From: JBAROU01 sp049642385
GTDB lineage: Bacteria; Chloroflexota; Dehalococcoidia; DSTF01; RBG-16-68-14
Assembly (NCBI GenBank): GCA_049642385.1
Contig: JBAROU010000121.1
Span: 1-9,231, forward strand
Length of the DNA: 9,231 nucleotides
Direction of reading: 5' to 3'
In this document: positions 1-5,588 of the stretch, piece by piece
How positions within the stretch are numbered: position 1 is the stretch's first letter
Layout: every line of letters begins with the position of its first letter
Notes under the pieces: generated by a model
The model's database searches: none
What the model was told of the DNA's origin: nothing
The model's input: the letters and a program-made list of their open reading frames with translations, nothing else
Position numbers and translations under genes: made by a program

Positions 1-2
1 CC

Positions 3-1133
3 CACTTCGTCGAGCACCTCTGCTTCAAGGGCACCGAGCGCCGTCCCACGCCGCGCGAGATCTCCGAAGCAATCGACAGCGTCGGCGGTATCATCAACGC
101 CGCTACCGACCGCGAGCTGACCGTCTACTACTGCAAGGTTGGCCGGCCCCATTTCGAGCTCGCCCTGGACGTGCTTGCCGACCTGATCCGCCATCCGCTG
201 TTCAAGCCGGACGAGGCCGAGAAGGAGCGCCAGGTCATAATCGAGGAGCTGGCGTCGGTCGCCGACTCGCCCGCACAGCAGGTCGATGTGCTGCTCGACG
301 AGACGCTCTGGCCGGACCAGCCACTGGGACGCGACATCGCCGGCAGCGAGGAGAGCGTGAACGCCCTCAGCCGCCAGATGGCCGTCGACTTCCTGCACCA
401 GCAGTACGTACCGAACAACGCCGTCATCAGCGTCGCTGGCGCGATCACGCACGACGAGACCGTCGCTCGCATCGAGGAGGTGCTGGGCGACTGGACGCCA
501 GGATCGCCCAGTGCGTGGTTTCCAGCGATCGATGGCCAGGAGGCGCCCCGATCGGCGCTCAAATACAAGTCGACAGAGCAGGCGCACCTCTCGCTCGCCG
601 TGCCCGGATATCCCATCACGCACCCCGACCGCTACGCCCTCAGCCTACTCAGCGTGCTCCTGGGCGAGGGGATGAGCAGCCGCCTCGTCATGGAGCTGCG
701 CGAGGAGCGCGGCCTCTGCTACGACGTGCACAGCTACGTCAGCTACTTCCTCGATACCGGTGCGTTCACGTTGTACGCCGGCGTCGACCCGGCGCGCGCC
801 AAAGAGGCCCTCGCGGCGCTGCTCGAAGAGCTCGTGCGCCTGCGCGACGATGGCGCGTCCGCGGAGGAGTTGTCGCGCGCGAAGGAGCTGGCGAAGGGCC
901 GCCTCATCCTGCGCATGGAAGACACTCGCGCCGTCTCCGACTGGCTCGGCGCGCAGGAACTGCTCATGGGCCGCATCCGCACGGTCGATGAGGTGACAGA
1001 GCATATCGACGCAGTAACCGAAGACGATCTACGCCGCGTCACCCGCGACCTGCTCGTCTCGGACCGGCTCAACCTCGCCGTCGTCGGCCCCTTCCGCAGC
1101 AACAAACGATTCACCTCTCTGCTGCGGCTGTAG
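3..1133 (+). CDS. M16 family zinc metallopeptidase (pitrilysin/processing-peptidase type), 5' end missing
   Basis: This is a zinc-dependent peptidase of the M16B type (related to the mitochondrial processing peptidase beta subunit and bacterial YmxG/PqqL-like proteins). The frame is open from the left edge, and about 376 residues are visible against roughly 420 usual, so about 40-50 N-terminal residues lie outside the window. The first visible residues are HFVEH, the inverted zinc motif HxxEH with two histidine ligands and the catalytic glutamate. The third ligand is the second Glu of IIEEL, fragment residue 82, which gives exactly the HxxEH-x76-E spacing of the family. The C-terminal M16 domain follows, with the hallmark GEGMSSRL...ELREERGLCYDVHSY (fragment residues about 220-245), where the Arg and Tyr normally bind the substrate carbonyl. 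All catalytic residues are present, so this is an active-type subunit. It ends at TAG 1131-1133 and converges with the small minus-strand ORF at 1111-1332. The substrate cannot be told from the sequence. Confidence 0.95.
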   Translation, partial: HFVEHLCFKGTERRPTPREISEAIDSVGGIINAATDRELTVYYCKVGRPHFELALDVLADLIRHPLFKPDEAEKERQVIIEELASVADSPAQQVDVLLDETLWPDQPLGRDIAGSEESVNALSRQMAVDFLHQQYVPNNAVISVAGAITHDETVARIEEVLGDWTPGSPSAWFPAIDGQEAPRSALKYKSTEQAHLSLAVPGYPITHPDRYALSLLSVLLGEGMSSRLVMELREERGLCYDVHSYVSYFLDTGAFTLYAGVDPARAKEALAALLEELVRLRDDGASAEELSRAKELAKGRLILRMEDTRAVSDWLGAQELLMGRIRTVDEVTEHIDAVTEDDLRRVTRDLLVSDRLNLAVVGPFRSNKRFTSLLRL

Positions 1134-1332
1134 GGGGCGCTGGCCTCAGGGAGTCGGTGTTGGGTGTGCACTCCGGTAGTGGCGTGCCTGCTGCGGGCGG
1201 ACCGTTAGGCAGAACGACCGAACAACTTTCCCCCATCTCGATGACCTCATTGCTGGTGCTAACCGTCAGGGAGAGCGCCACCGCGCCTATCAAGATGACG
1301 AGAACAACGAGCCCTCCGGCAACGTAACGTAT
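1111..1332 (-). CDS. Small single-pass membrane protein, hypothetical; no standard start codon
   Basis: I do not recognise this ORF. In frame it reads RYVAGGLVVLVILIGAVALS and onward: an N-terminal hydrophobic helix of about 20 residues, then a ~48-residue polar, Pro-rich tail with two Cys (ESCS, PECT), probably extracytoplasmic. The only standard start codons are TTG at 1293-1291 and GTG at 1281-1279, and both would cut the hydrophobic helix. The frame opens after a TAA at 1341-1339, and the codon where an ATG would be expected is ATA (1332-1330). It lies 8 bases after AAGGT (1345-1341), a plausible ribosome binding site. From ATA the product is 73 residues; from TTG it is 60. It follows the SurA-N-like gene by about 40 bases on the same strand, so it probably shares its transcript. 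Its end overlaps the 3' end of the M16 gene by 23 bases. It could be a real gene with an unusual start, a gene inactivated by an ATG-to-ATA change, or a sequencing error. Confidence 0.5.
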   Translation of the reverse strand: MRYVAGGLVVLVILIGAVALSLTVSTSNEVIEMGESCSVVLPNGPPAAGTPLPECTPNTDSLRPAPPTAAAER

Positions 1333-1372
1333 GTTGTCTTACCTTGCGTTCCTCTTTCGCTCGAGCCGCGCC

Positions 1373-2020
1373 CTAGTCGCTATTTGCCCCTGCCGCCGAG
1401 CAGTCCTCCGTGCGGCAGTCGATGATCGTCGCCTTGGCGCGCTCCTCCGCGATGAAGTCGTCGTACGCCTTCTGGCGCCCATTCAGATCGTTCATTGCAA
1501 CGCCCGCCTGTTCAGCCAAAAATTGGCGTAGTCGAACGCCTGTGATCCCTGGAACGCCCATTTGCTCGACAATCACCGGGTCCTTGTAGAGGTCTTTCGT
1601 TGGCAGACCCTGTGCGATCAGGGATGCCTCGTTCTCTTTGCGTAGTTTAGGCGGCAGTGTCTTCCAATTGTCCTCTATGGCCTTGAGCCACTCCACCGCC
1701 TCGGCCTTTGTTACCCTTAGGCCCAGGCGCTTGCTTGCCTGTTCTTCGAGTTCGATGTCGATGACATCCTGAATAGCCGTTGCTAGGCTCGCACCGTTCG
1801 CAACCTTGAGGTCTACAAAGTAGCCCCGTACCGGCGTCCCGTTCACAATCGCTGCCGGATCGGGCGCGACCTTTGGCGGGTCGAGGTTGACGAGCTGTGG
1901 CTGTTCTTGGCTACTCCCGGTCCGCGCCTTCCAGGTGAGCGCGCCAGCCGCTAGGATGATCAGCGCAACGACAATGACGATAGAAACGTTGCGTGCTAGT
2001 CGCCTCGTCAAGCTAGGCAT
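1373..2020 (-). CDS. Membrane-anchored SurA-N-like (chaperone-type) protein without PPIase domain
   Basis: The 215-residue product has a short basic N terminus (MPSLTRRLARN) and one hydrophobic segment (residues ~12-28), then a soluble region, so it should be anchored with the bulk outside the cytoplasm. Residues ~56-118 look like the N-terminal chaperone domain of SurA/PrsA foldases: PAAIVNGTPVRGYFVD matches the 'VNGxxIT...F' strand, and a helix like IDIELEEQASKRLGLRVT matches the 'LIDxxLLxQxAxKxGIxVT' pattern, followed by a Glu/Lys-rich helix. In SurA, PrsA and PpiD a parvulin PPIase domain follows; here I see none, only helical sequence (FLAEQAG, RQKAYDDFIAEER) and a tail with two Cys (IDCRTEDCS). 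The role is inferred: holding or folding exported proteins, perhaps the secreted protein encoded just upstream. The start is well fixed by GGAGG five to six bases before ATG. The domain match is by eye and of moderate strength. Confidence 0.75.
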   Translation of the reverse strand: MPSLTRRLARNVSIVIVVALIILAAGALTWKARTGSSQEQPQLVNLDPPKVAPDPAAIVNGTPVRGYFVDLKVANGASLATAIQDVIDIELEEQASKRLGLRVTKAEAVEWLKAIEDNWKTLPPKLRKENEASLIAQGLPTKDLYKDPVIVEQMGVPGITGVRLRQFLAEQAGVAMNDLNGRQKAYDDFIAEERAKATIIDCRTEDCSAAGANSD

Positions 2021-2025
2021 GGATT

Positions 2026-2033
2026 TCCTCCCT
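2026..2033 (-). promoter_or_regulatory. Strong ribosome binding site for the SurA-N-like gene
   Basis: Read on the minus strand this is AGGGAGGA, a near-complete Shine-Dalgarno sequence, five bases before the ATG at 2020-2018. It lies in the short gap after the stop of the secreted-protein gene (TGA 2059-2057). It confirms the start and shows the downstream gene has its own translation signal within a shared transcript. Confidence 0.7.
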
Positions 2034-2056
2034 TCGTCTTTTCCAGGATAGGGTAA

Positions 2057-2779
2057 TCAATGTGCAGCCGCGCAAGCCGGACAGTGCATCCACCAGGTAC
2101 GGTTAATGTCGTCCCAGTCAGGAACGATCACGTTGCCGCCGGCGACAGTGATGCCCCAAGTCGCTTGTCCATAACCCCCTTTTGGTCCTAGCTGAATACC
2201 CGGCGACCAGCCCTGCCAACAGACATTGAAAATGAGCGAATGGGTCATGTCAATGGGGACATTGCTCCAATACGCCGGCTGGCAAGGCGTGTTCCATGCA
2301 AAGAACGGGATAGGAGGCCAGGTGCTATGCGGCGGATCAGCGATCCGCGCGTTCTGCTCGTAGGTGAACAGGAAGCCTTGTGGCACCGACCTGTAGATGT
2401 CTGTATACCATTCTGCCACAAGATTAAAATTGATCCATTCGTTACCGTTCGGGTTGAACCAGTTGTCAATAGAGATGGCCTGTTCATACGTGTGGAGATG
2501 AGCACTCTTTGCACCGTTCAGTATGCCGTCCCCCGACTCCGTATTGACATGACCATGACCTGAGCCAATCCGATAGCCATGCCAAAGGATACTGTTCCAA
2601 CTGCACAGCGCGTGTTGTGCGTCGTAACACCAGTAAAAGTAGAGTGACCGCTGCTCCGTCTGCTTGGGACCCGTTGGAGAACAGTCGAAGGCCATCCCCA
2701 TGCTCAGAAGTGCCAGTAGCGCCACGCCTCCCAGCAGCCACCAGCGCCACCTCCGCCCAACGAGTGATTGCTCCTGCAT
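2057..2779 (-). CDS. Secreted Trp- and Cys-rich protein of unknown family
   Basis: I do not recognise this 240-residue protein. The start is taken at ATG 2779-2777 because AGGAGGT stands nine bases upstream; an in-frame ATG at 2809 adds ten residues but would put this site inside the gene. The N terminus is a clear signal sequence: basic start (VGRRWRWW), hydrophobic core (LLGGVALLALLSMGMA, residues ~15-30), and possible cleavage after GMA at residue 30. AFDC is not a good lipobox, so a free secreted protein is more likely than a lipoprotein. The mature part has seven Cys (33, 51, 59, 166, 187, 233, 236), ending in a CPAC motif, about fifteen Trp, and paired His motifs (HGH at 75-77, HLH at 94-96). 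This suggests a compact beta-rich, disulfide-bonded or metal-binding extracellular domain. It is the first gene of the minus-strand run, 36 bases ahead of the SurA-N-like gene. Its base composition is clearly lower in G+C than the flanking genes, which hints at transfer. Confidence 0.75.
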   Translation of the reverse strand: MQEQSLVGRRWRWWLLGGVALLALLSMGMAFDCSPTGPKQTEQRSLYFYWCYDAQHALCSWNSILWHGYRIGSGHGHVNTESGDGILNGAKSAHLHTYEQAISIDNWFNPNGNEWINFNLVAEWYTDIYRSVPQGFLFTYEQNARIADPPHSTWPPIPFFAWNTPCQPAYWSNVPIDMTHSLIFNVCWQGWSPGIQLGPKGGYGQATWGITVAGGNVIVPDWDDINRTWWMHCPACAAAH

Positions 2780-2788
2780 GATGCGTGA

Positions 2789-2795
2789 ACCTCCT
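2789..2795 (-). promoter_or_regulatory. Ribosome binding site that decides the start of the secreted protein
   Basis: The minus strand reads AGGAGGT here, nine bases before ATG 2779-2777. This perfect Shine-Dalgarno core selects the internal ATG over the in-frame ATG at 2809, which has no comparable signal. Confidence 0.7.
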
Positions 2796-3033
2796 GCCGA
2801 GAACCCCACGGGGCGCGGCTTGGTGGGCGCGCCTCCCCCGTGGGCAGCTTCCCTGCTGAAGCGGTGGTGGGGGTTGGTCGGCCAGCCATCCTCGCCGCCC
2901 CGTGGCTTACGCGTCGTCTCCTCTGGAGGAGGGCGCTTTGGCAGACCTCATTGTCCTGCAAATCGGACAGGTTGCCCATACGTAATTTCACGTACTTCGA
3001 GGACAAGCTCAGCAGACGTTCTCGTACGCAGTC

Positions 3034-3061
3034 GGTGCCGCACGATTCATCGTGCGGTGCC
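3034..3061. repeat. Inverted repeat / hairpin upstream of the phosphodiesterase
   Basis: CCGCACGAT (3038-3046) and ATCGTGCGG (3049-3057) are perfect reverse complements separated by TC. The pairing extends outward to GGTG/TGCC with two G-T pairs, for a 13-bp stem. No T-run follows, so it is a poor intrinsic terminator. It sits about 38 bases before the TATTAT box and 88 bases before the start codon, which fits a DNA operator, or a folded leader if transcription starts further upstream. Confidence 0.65.
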
Positions 3062-3098
3062 TATCCTCCGCCCTCTGGCCCCACGGCGCTGCGTGACG

Positions 3099-3104
3099 TA
3101 TTAT
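3099..3104 (+). promoter_or_regulatory. Candidate -10 box for the phosphodiesterase
   Basis: TATTAT matches the TATAAT consensus at five of six positions in an otherwise G+C-rich stretch, and would give a leader of about 38 bases. The hexamer 17 bases upstream (TGGCCC, 3076-3081) matches the -35 consensus at only three positions, so an activator or another sigma factor may be involved, or the match may be chance. Confidence 0.35.
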
Positions 3105-3135
3105 CGAGTCGCGCGCAGTCATTCCACCCAACCTC

Positions 3136-3143
3136 GAGAGGAG
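3136..3143 (+). promoter_or_regulatory. Ribosome binding site that sets the phosphodiesterase start
   Basis: GAGAGGAG lies five bases before ATG 3149-3151. It supports this start over the in-frame ATG at 2840, which would add 103 residues of non-coding-looking sequence. Confidence 0.7.
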
Positions 3144-3148
3144 CCGTC

Positions 3149-5098
3149 ATGACCACCACCGACGCCGGGGGCATCGCCATCGCAGGGCCGGAGCGACCGG
3201 GCGGCCAGGGCCTGGACGCCAACCAGGAGGAGTCCGGCAACCGCGCCATCTACCTGCTCCTGAGCCACTCCGTCGTCGGCCCTCAGACCGACTTCGTCGC
3301 CACCTACCGCGACGGCGCCTACGAGGTGTGGGCCCAGCGCGGCATGGTGCGCTTCCAGCGCGTTCGCGGCGACGGCGAATACGAGTACCGCGTCGTCGAG
3401 ACTGTCGGCGCGAACCCGATCGAGAACCAGGACCCCACGGCCGTCTCCACGATCGAGGAGGAGCTGGAGGCCGCGGCGCGCTCCGGCTACCCCACCGACG
3501 ATCCCAACACCGCCTACATCGAGCCGGAGCAGCTCAGCTACCCCTACGCCTACGAGCGCATCGCCCAGCTCTTCGACAGCCCGAACGCGCCCGATCTGGT
3601 GATCAACCCCAAGTCGTACGCCTTCGGTCGACAGCGCGGGCAGCACGGCGCGCTCGACGTGATCCAATCGCGCGCGCCGCTCATCTTCTCCGGCCCCGGC
3701 GTCCGTCCCGGCCGGAGCGACACGCCGTCCCGCCACATCGACATCGCGCCCACCATCGCCAGGCTGATGGGCTTCCCGTGCATCGACGGCAAGGACGCCA
3801 CGGGGCGACCCTCGTCGGATGTCTACTTCCGCCGGCAGGACGGCCGCCCGCTCGACGCGCTGCTCGCTCTCGATGGAGAAGAGCCGAAGGCGCGACCGGA
3901 ACGTGCGATGATCTTCCTGCTTGACGGCACGAGCAACTCCGAGCTGCACCTGCGCGTCGAGAACGAGCCCGCGCGCTTCCCGAACCTGCGCCGGCTCATC
4001 GACCGCGGCCACGCGCTCCGCTACGGCAGCATCACCAACTTTCCCAGCATCACCTGGCCCAGTCACAACGCGATCGGCACGAGCTGCTGGAGCGGCCACC
4101 ATGACATCGTCAACCCGACGTATTACCTGCGCGATACGCGCGAAGTCGTCACGCCCCAGGGCCAGCAGTTCGACACGGGACGCTTCCTGAGCGACGACGT
4201 GGAGACGCTGTACGAGGCGTTCCACCGCGTCTACGGCCCCTGGCAGGGCGAGCAGGGCGCGCTCACAGCAGCCATCCACGAGCCCTGCACGCGCGGCGCC
4301 GACCATTCGGTGCTCGAACGCCGCCTCGTCGGCGACCGCGATCGCCTGCGCGCTGTCACCCAGGAGTGCGACGGTGACAGCAGCGATCGGTGGGGTAGGG
4401 AGCGGGTGCTGAAGAATCAAGGGTACCCCGTCCTCGAGACGCGCGGTGTCGCCCAGGTGCTTGTGCTCTTCTCAGAAGAAGGCCACCCGCCGCCGGCGTT
4501 TGTCTTTCACGAATTCGCCCTGCCGGACGCCGTCGCGCACGATTACGGCCCCCACCACGAGGCGTTCGGCGACGCCCTCGAGGAGAGCGACCGGCGCATT
4601 GGGCGCATCCTGCGCCTCCTCGATGAGCAGGGTCGTTTCGACTCGACGCTCTTTATCGTTACCTCCGACCACGGTATGGCCGCCGTGCGCACAGAGCTCG
4701 CGGCGAACCAGGGGCAGCTCCTGCCGGATGAAGGCATGAAGGTCGTCGTCACAATGCCCCTCGTCTACGTCCTGGACATGGCCGTCGAGCTCCAAGCCGC
4801 CGCGGATGGCCGCACCGCGACCCTCACCGTATTGGCGAACGACCCCGATACCACCGGCGACCAGCCGCCCGTCGCCGATGCCGAGGTGCGCGTGAGCGGC
4901 CACGGCGGCGAAGTGCTCGCGCGTGCTCACACCGACAGCTACGGCGTGGCGGGCGTGGCTCTCCCTGTGGACGTCGAGCCGCACGACCTCGTGATCTCCG
5001 TCCATCACGCGGACTACAACCCGCGCCACCATCGCCTCGATGGCTCGAACGTGACGCTCGACCTGCGCGAGCTGCTCTACAGCGGTTCCAGCGCCTGA
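3149..5098 (+). CDS. Alkaline-phosphatase-superfamily phosphodiesterase/nucleotide pyrophosphatase, apparently circularly permuted, with C-terminal beta-sandwich domain
   Basis: This 649-residue enzyme probably hydrolyses phosphate mono- or diesters with two metal ions. The second half holds the usual front motifs: AMIFLLDGTSN (metal Asp259), NFPSITWPSH (nucleophile Thr302), a DxxxH pair (Asp460, His464) and FIVTSDHGM (Asp507, His508). The last expected ligand, a His in an HG motif, does not follow. It is found in the first third as RGQHGALD (His166), followed by RAPLIFSGPGV and HIDIAPTIARLMG, which normally close the domain. All ligands are present once, so the fold looks circularly permuted: residues ~31-210 are the back half and ~250-540 the front half. 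Residues ~570-649 (PVADAEVRVSGHGGEVLARA...) resemble a carboxypeptidase-regulatory/Ig-like sandwich. No signal peptide or membrane segment is visible, so it should be cytoplasmic. A tandem of two partial domains is the alternative. The substrate is unknown. A lipoprotein gene starts one base after its stop. Confidence 0.88.
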   Translation: MTTTDAGGIAIAGPERPGGQGLDANQEESGNRAIYLLLSHSVVGPQTDFVATYRDGAYEVWAQRGMVRFQRVRGDGEYEYRVVETVGANPIENQDPTAVSTIEEELEAAARSGYPTDDPNTAYIEPEQLSYPYAYERIAQLFDSPNAPDLVINPKSYAFGRQRGQHGALDVIQSRAPLIFSGPGVRPGRSDTPSRHIDIAPTIARLMGFPCIDGKDATGRPSSDVYFRRQDGRPLDALLALDGEEPKARPERAMIFLLDGTSNSELHLRVENEPARFPNLRRLIDRGHALRYGSITNFPSITWPSHNAIGTSCWSGHHDIVNPTYYLRDTREVVTPQGQQFDTGRFLSDDVETLYEAFHRVYGPWQGEQGALTAAIHEPCTRGADHSVLERRLVGDRDRLRAVTQECDGDSSDRWGRERVLKNQGYPVLETRGVAQVLVLFSEEGHPPPAFVFHEFALPDAVAHDYGPHHEAFGDALEESDRRIGRILRLLDEQGRFDSTLFIVTSDHGMAAVRTELAANQGQLLPDEGMKVVVTMPLVYVLDMAVELQAAADGRTATLTVLANDPDTTGDQPPVADAEVRVSGHGGEVLARAHTDSYGVAGVALPVDVEPHDLVISVHHADYNPRHHRLDGSNVTLDLRELLYSGSSA

Positions 5099-5099
5099 C

Positions 5100-5510
5100 A
5101 TGTCCATGCGCCTTGCCATAACGACTGGGTTGCTGTTGGCCGCGGCGCTGGCGTTCGCCTGCGGCGACTCGGGCACGAACGGCAACGGCAGCCCAACTGA
5201 TCGGACGCCTGGCCAGAGCGGCACGCCTGGAGCTGGCGTGACGCAGGTGAACCCCGACGATTCACCCACCGACTTTGCGTCGCTGCGTGACGGTCTCATC
5301 GATCGCCTCGACGCGATCGGCGTCAGCGTCGGCTTCGTGCCGGATGACGTGCGCGACGACCTCATCGATTCCTGCCATGACCTTGATCTCTTCGCGGACA
5401 GCGATCGCGTCGACGAGATATGCGGCGCGTTAGGTGACGCCATCGAACGGGCCGACCCCGGGCTGATCGATGTCGTCATCAGCGGGTTGCGCGACCTCGC
5501 AGAAGAGTAA
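5100..5510 (+). CDS. Small lipoprotein of unknown function
   Basis: This 136-residue product has a basic start, a hydrophobic core (residues ~5-20) and Cys21 in LAFAC, a loose lipobox (Ala at -1, Phe at -2), so a lipid-anchored protein is likely. After the Cys comes a flexible linker rich in Gly, Ser, Thr, Pro and Asn (residues ~22-55). A small acidic helical domain follows (SLRDGLIDRLDAIG, VRDDLIDSCHDLDLF, DEICGALGDAIERA), with Cys92 and Cys108 that could form a disulfide. I recognise no family. The ATG at 5100 lies one base after the TGA of the phosphodiesterase and has no clear ribosome binding site of its own, so translation is probably coupled to that gene. A second in-frame ATG at 5106 is an alternative start. 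A role linked to the upstream enzyme is suggested only by position; note that the enzyme itself shows no export signal. Confidence 0.82.
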   Translation: MSMRLAITTGLLLAAALAFACGDSGTNGNGSPTDRTPGQSGTPGAGVTQVNPDDSPTDFASLRDGLIDRLDAIGVSVGFVPDDVRDDLIDSCHDLDLFADSDRVDEICGALGDAIERADPGLIDVVISGLRDLAEE

Positions 5511-5526
5511 CTCGCTGCCCGTCGCG

Positions 5527-5574
5527 GCTTGACATCCTCACGCGCTTGACAGGCCTCATCGCGTGCGGTACATG
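5527..5574 (+). promoter_or_regulatory. Candidate promoter with tandem GCTTGACA repeat ahead of the TetR gene
   Basis: GCTTGACA occurs at 5527-5534 and again at 5544-5551, a 17-base period, each followed by a partly similar TCCTCA / GGCCTCA. TTGACA is a perfect -35 consensus. Measured 17 bases from the second copy is TACATG (5569-5574), a weak -10 with three of six matches. Transcription would then start near 5581, giving a very short leader before ATG 5589. The repeat could equally be a binding site for the TetR product or another regulator. Confidence 0.4.
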
Positions 5575-5588
5575 AATCCCATTCAGTC

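Larger units (their letters stand above)
2780..3148. other. Divergent intergenic region, 369 bp, no gene seen
   Basis: This lies between the minus-strand secreted-protein run and the plus-strand phosphodiesterase, so it should hold the promoters of both. An open frame runs through it from ATG 2840 into the phosphodiesterase. Its translation (Arg/Ser/Pro-rich, no domain) does not look coding, and the good ribosome binding site sits at 3136-3143. It contains three dyads (2952-2969, 2979-2994 and 3034-3061) and a TATTAT box at 3099-3104. I see no convincing -10/-35 pair for the minus-strand run and no tRNA or other RNA gene. Confidence 0.6.

Noticed and set aside
171..1133. M16 protein starting at an internal codon at 171
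   Set aside because: The HxxEH zinc motif lies upstream in the same frame at 3-17, so the gene runs in from the left edge and 171 is not its start.
2780..2809. Ten-residue longer start for the secreted protein at ATG 2809
   Set aside because: The AGGAGGT at 2789-2795 would be inside the gene, and the shorter start gives a better-shaped signal peptide.
3034..3061. Intrinsic terminator
   Set aside because: There is no T-run on either side and no gene ends nearby; the position between divergent genes fits a regulatory site better.
2840..3148. N-terminal extension of the phosphodiesterase from ATG 2840
   Set aside because: The added 103 residues look non-coding, contain a hairpin and a -10-like box, and a strong ribosome binding site points to ATG 3149.
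3119..4420. 433-residue minus-strand open frame opposite the phosphodiesterase
   Set aside because: It lies wholly opposite a gene with clear catalytic motifs, is made of Val/Ala/Arg/Gly/Asp-rich sequence without domains, and is the expected antisense shadow of G+C-rich codons.
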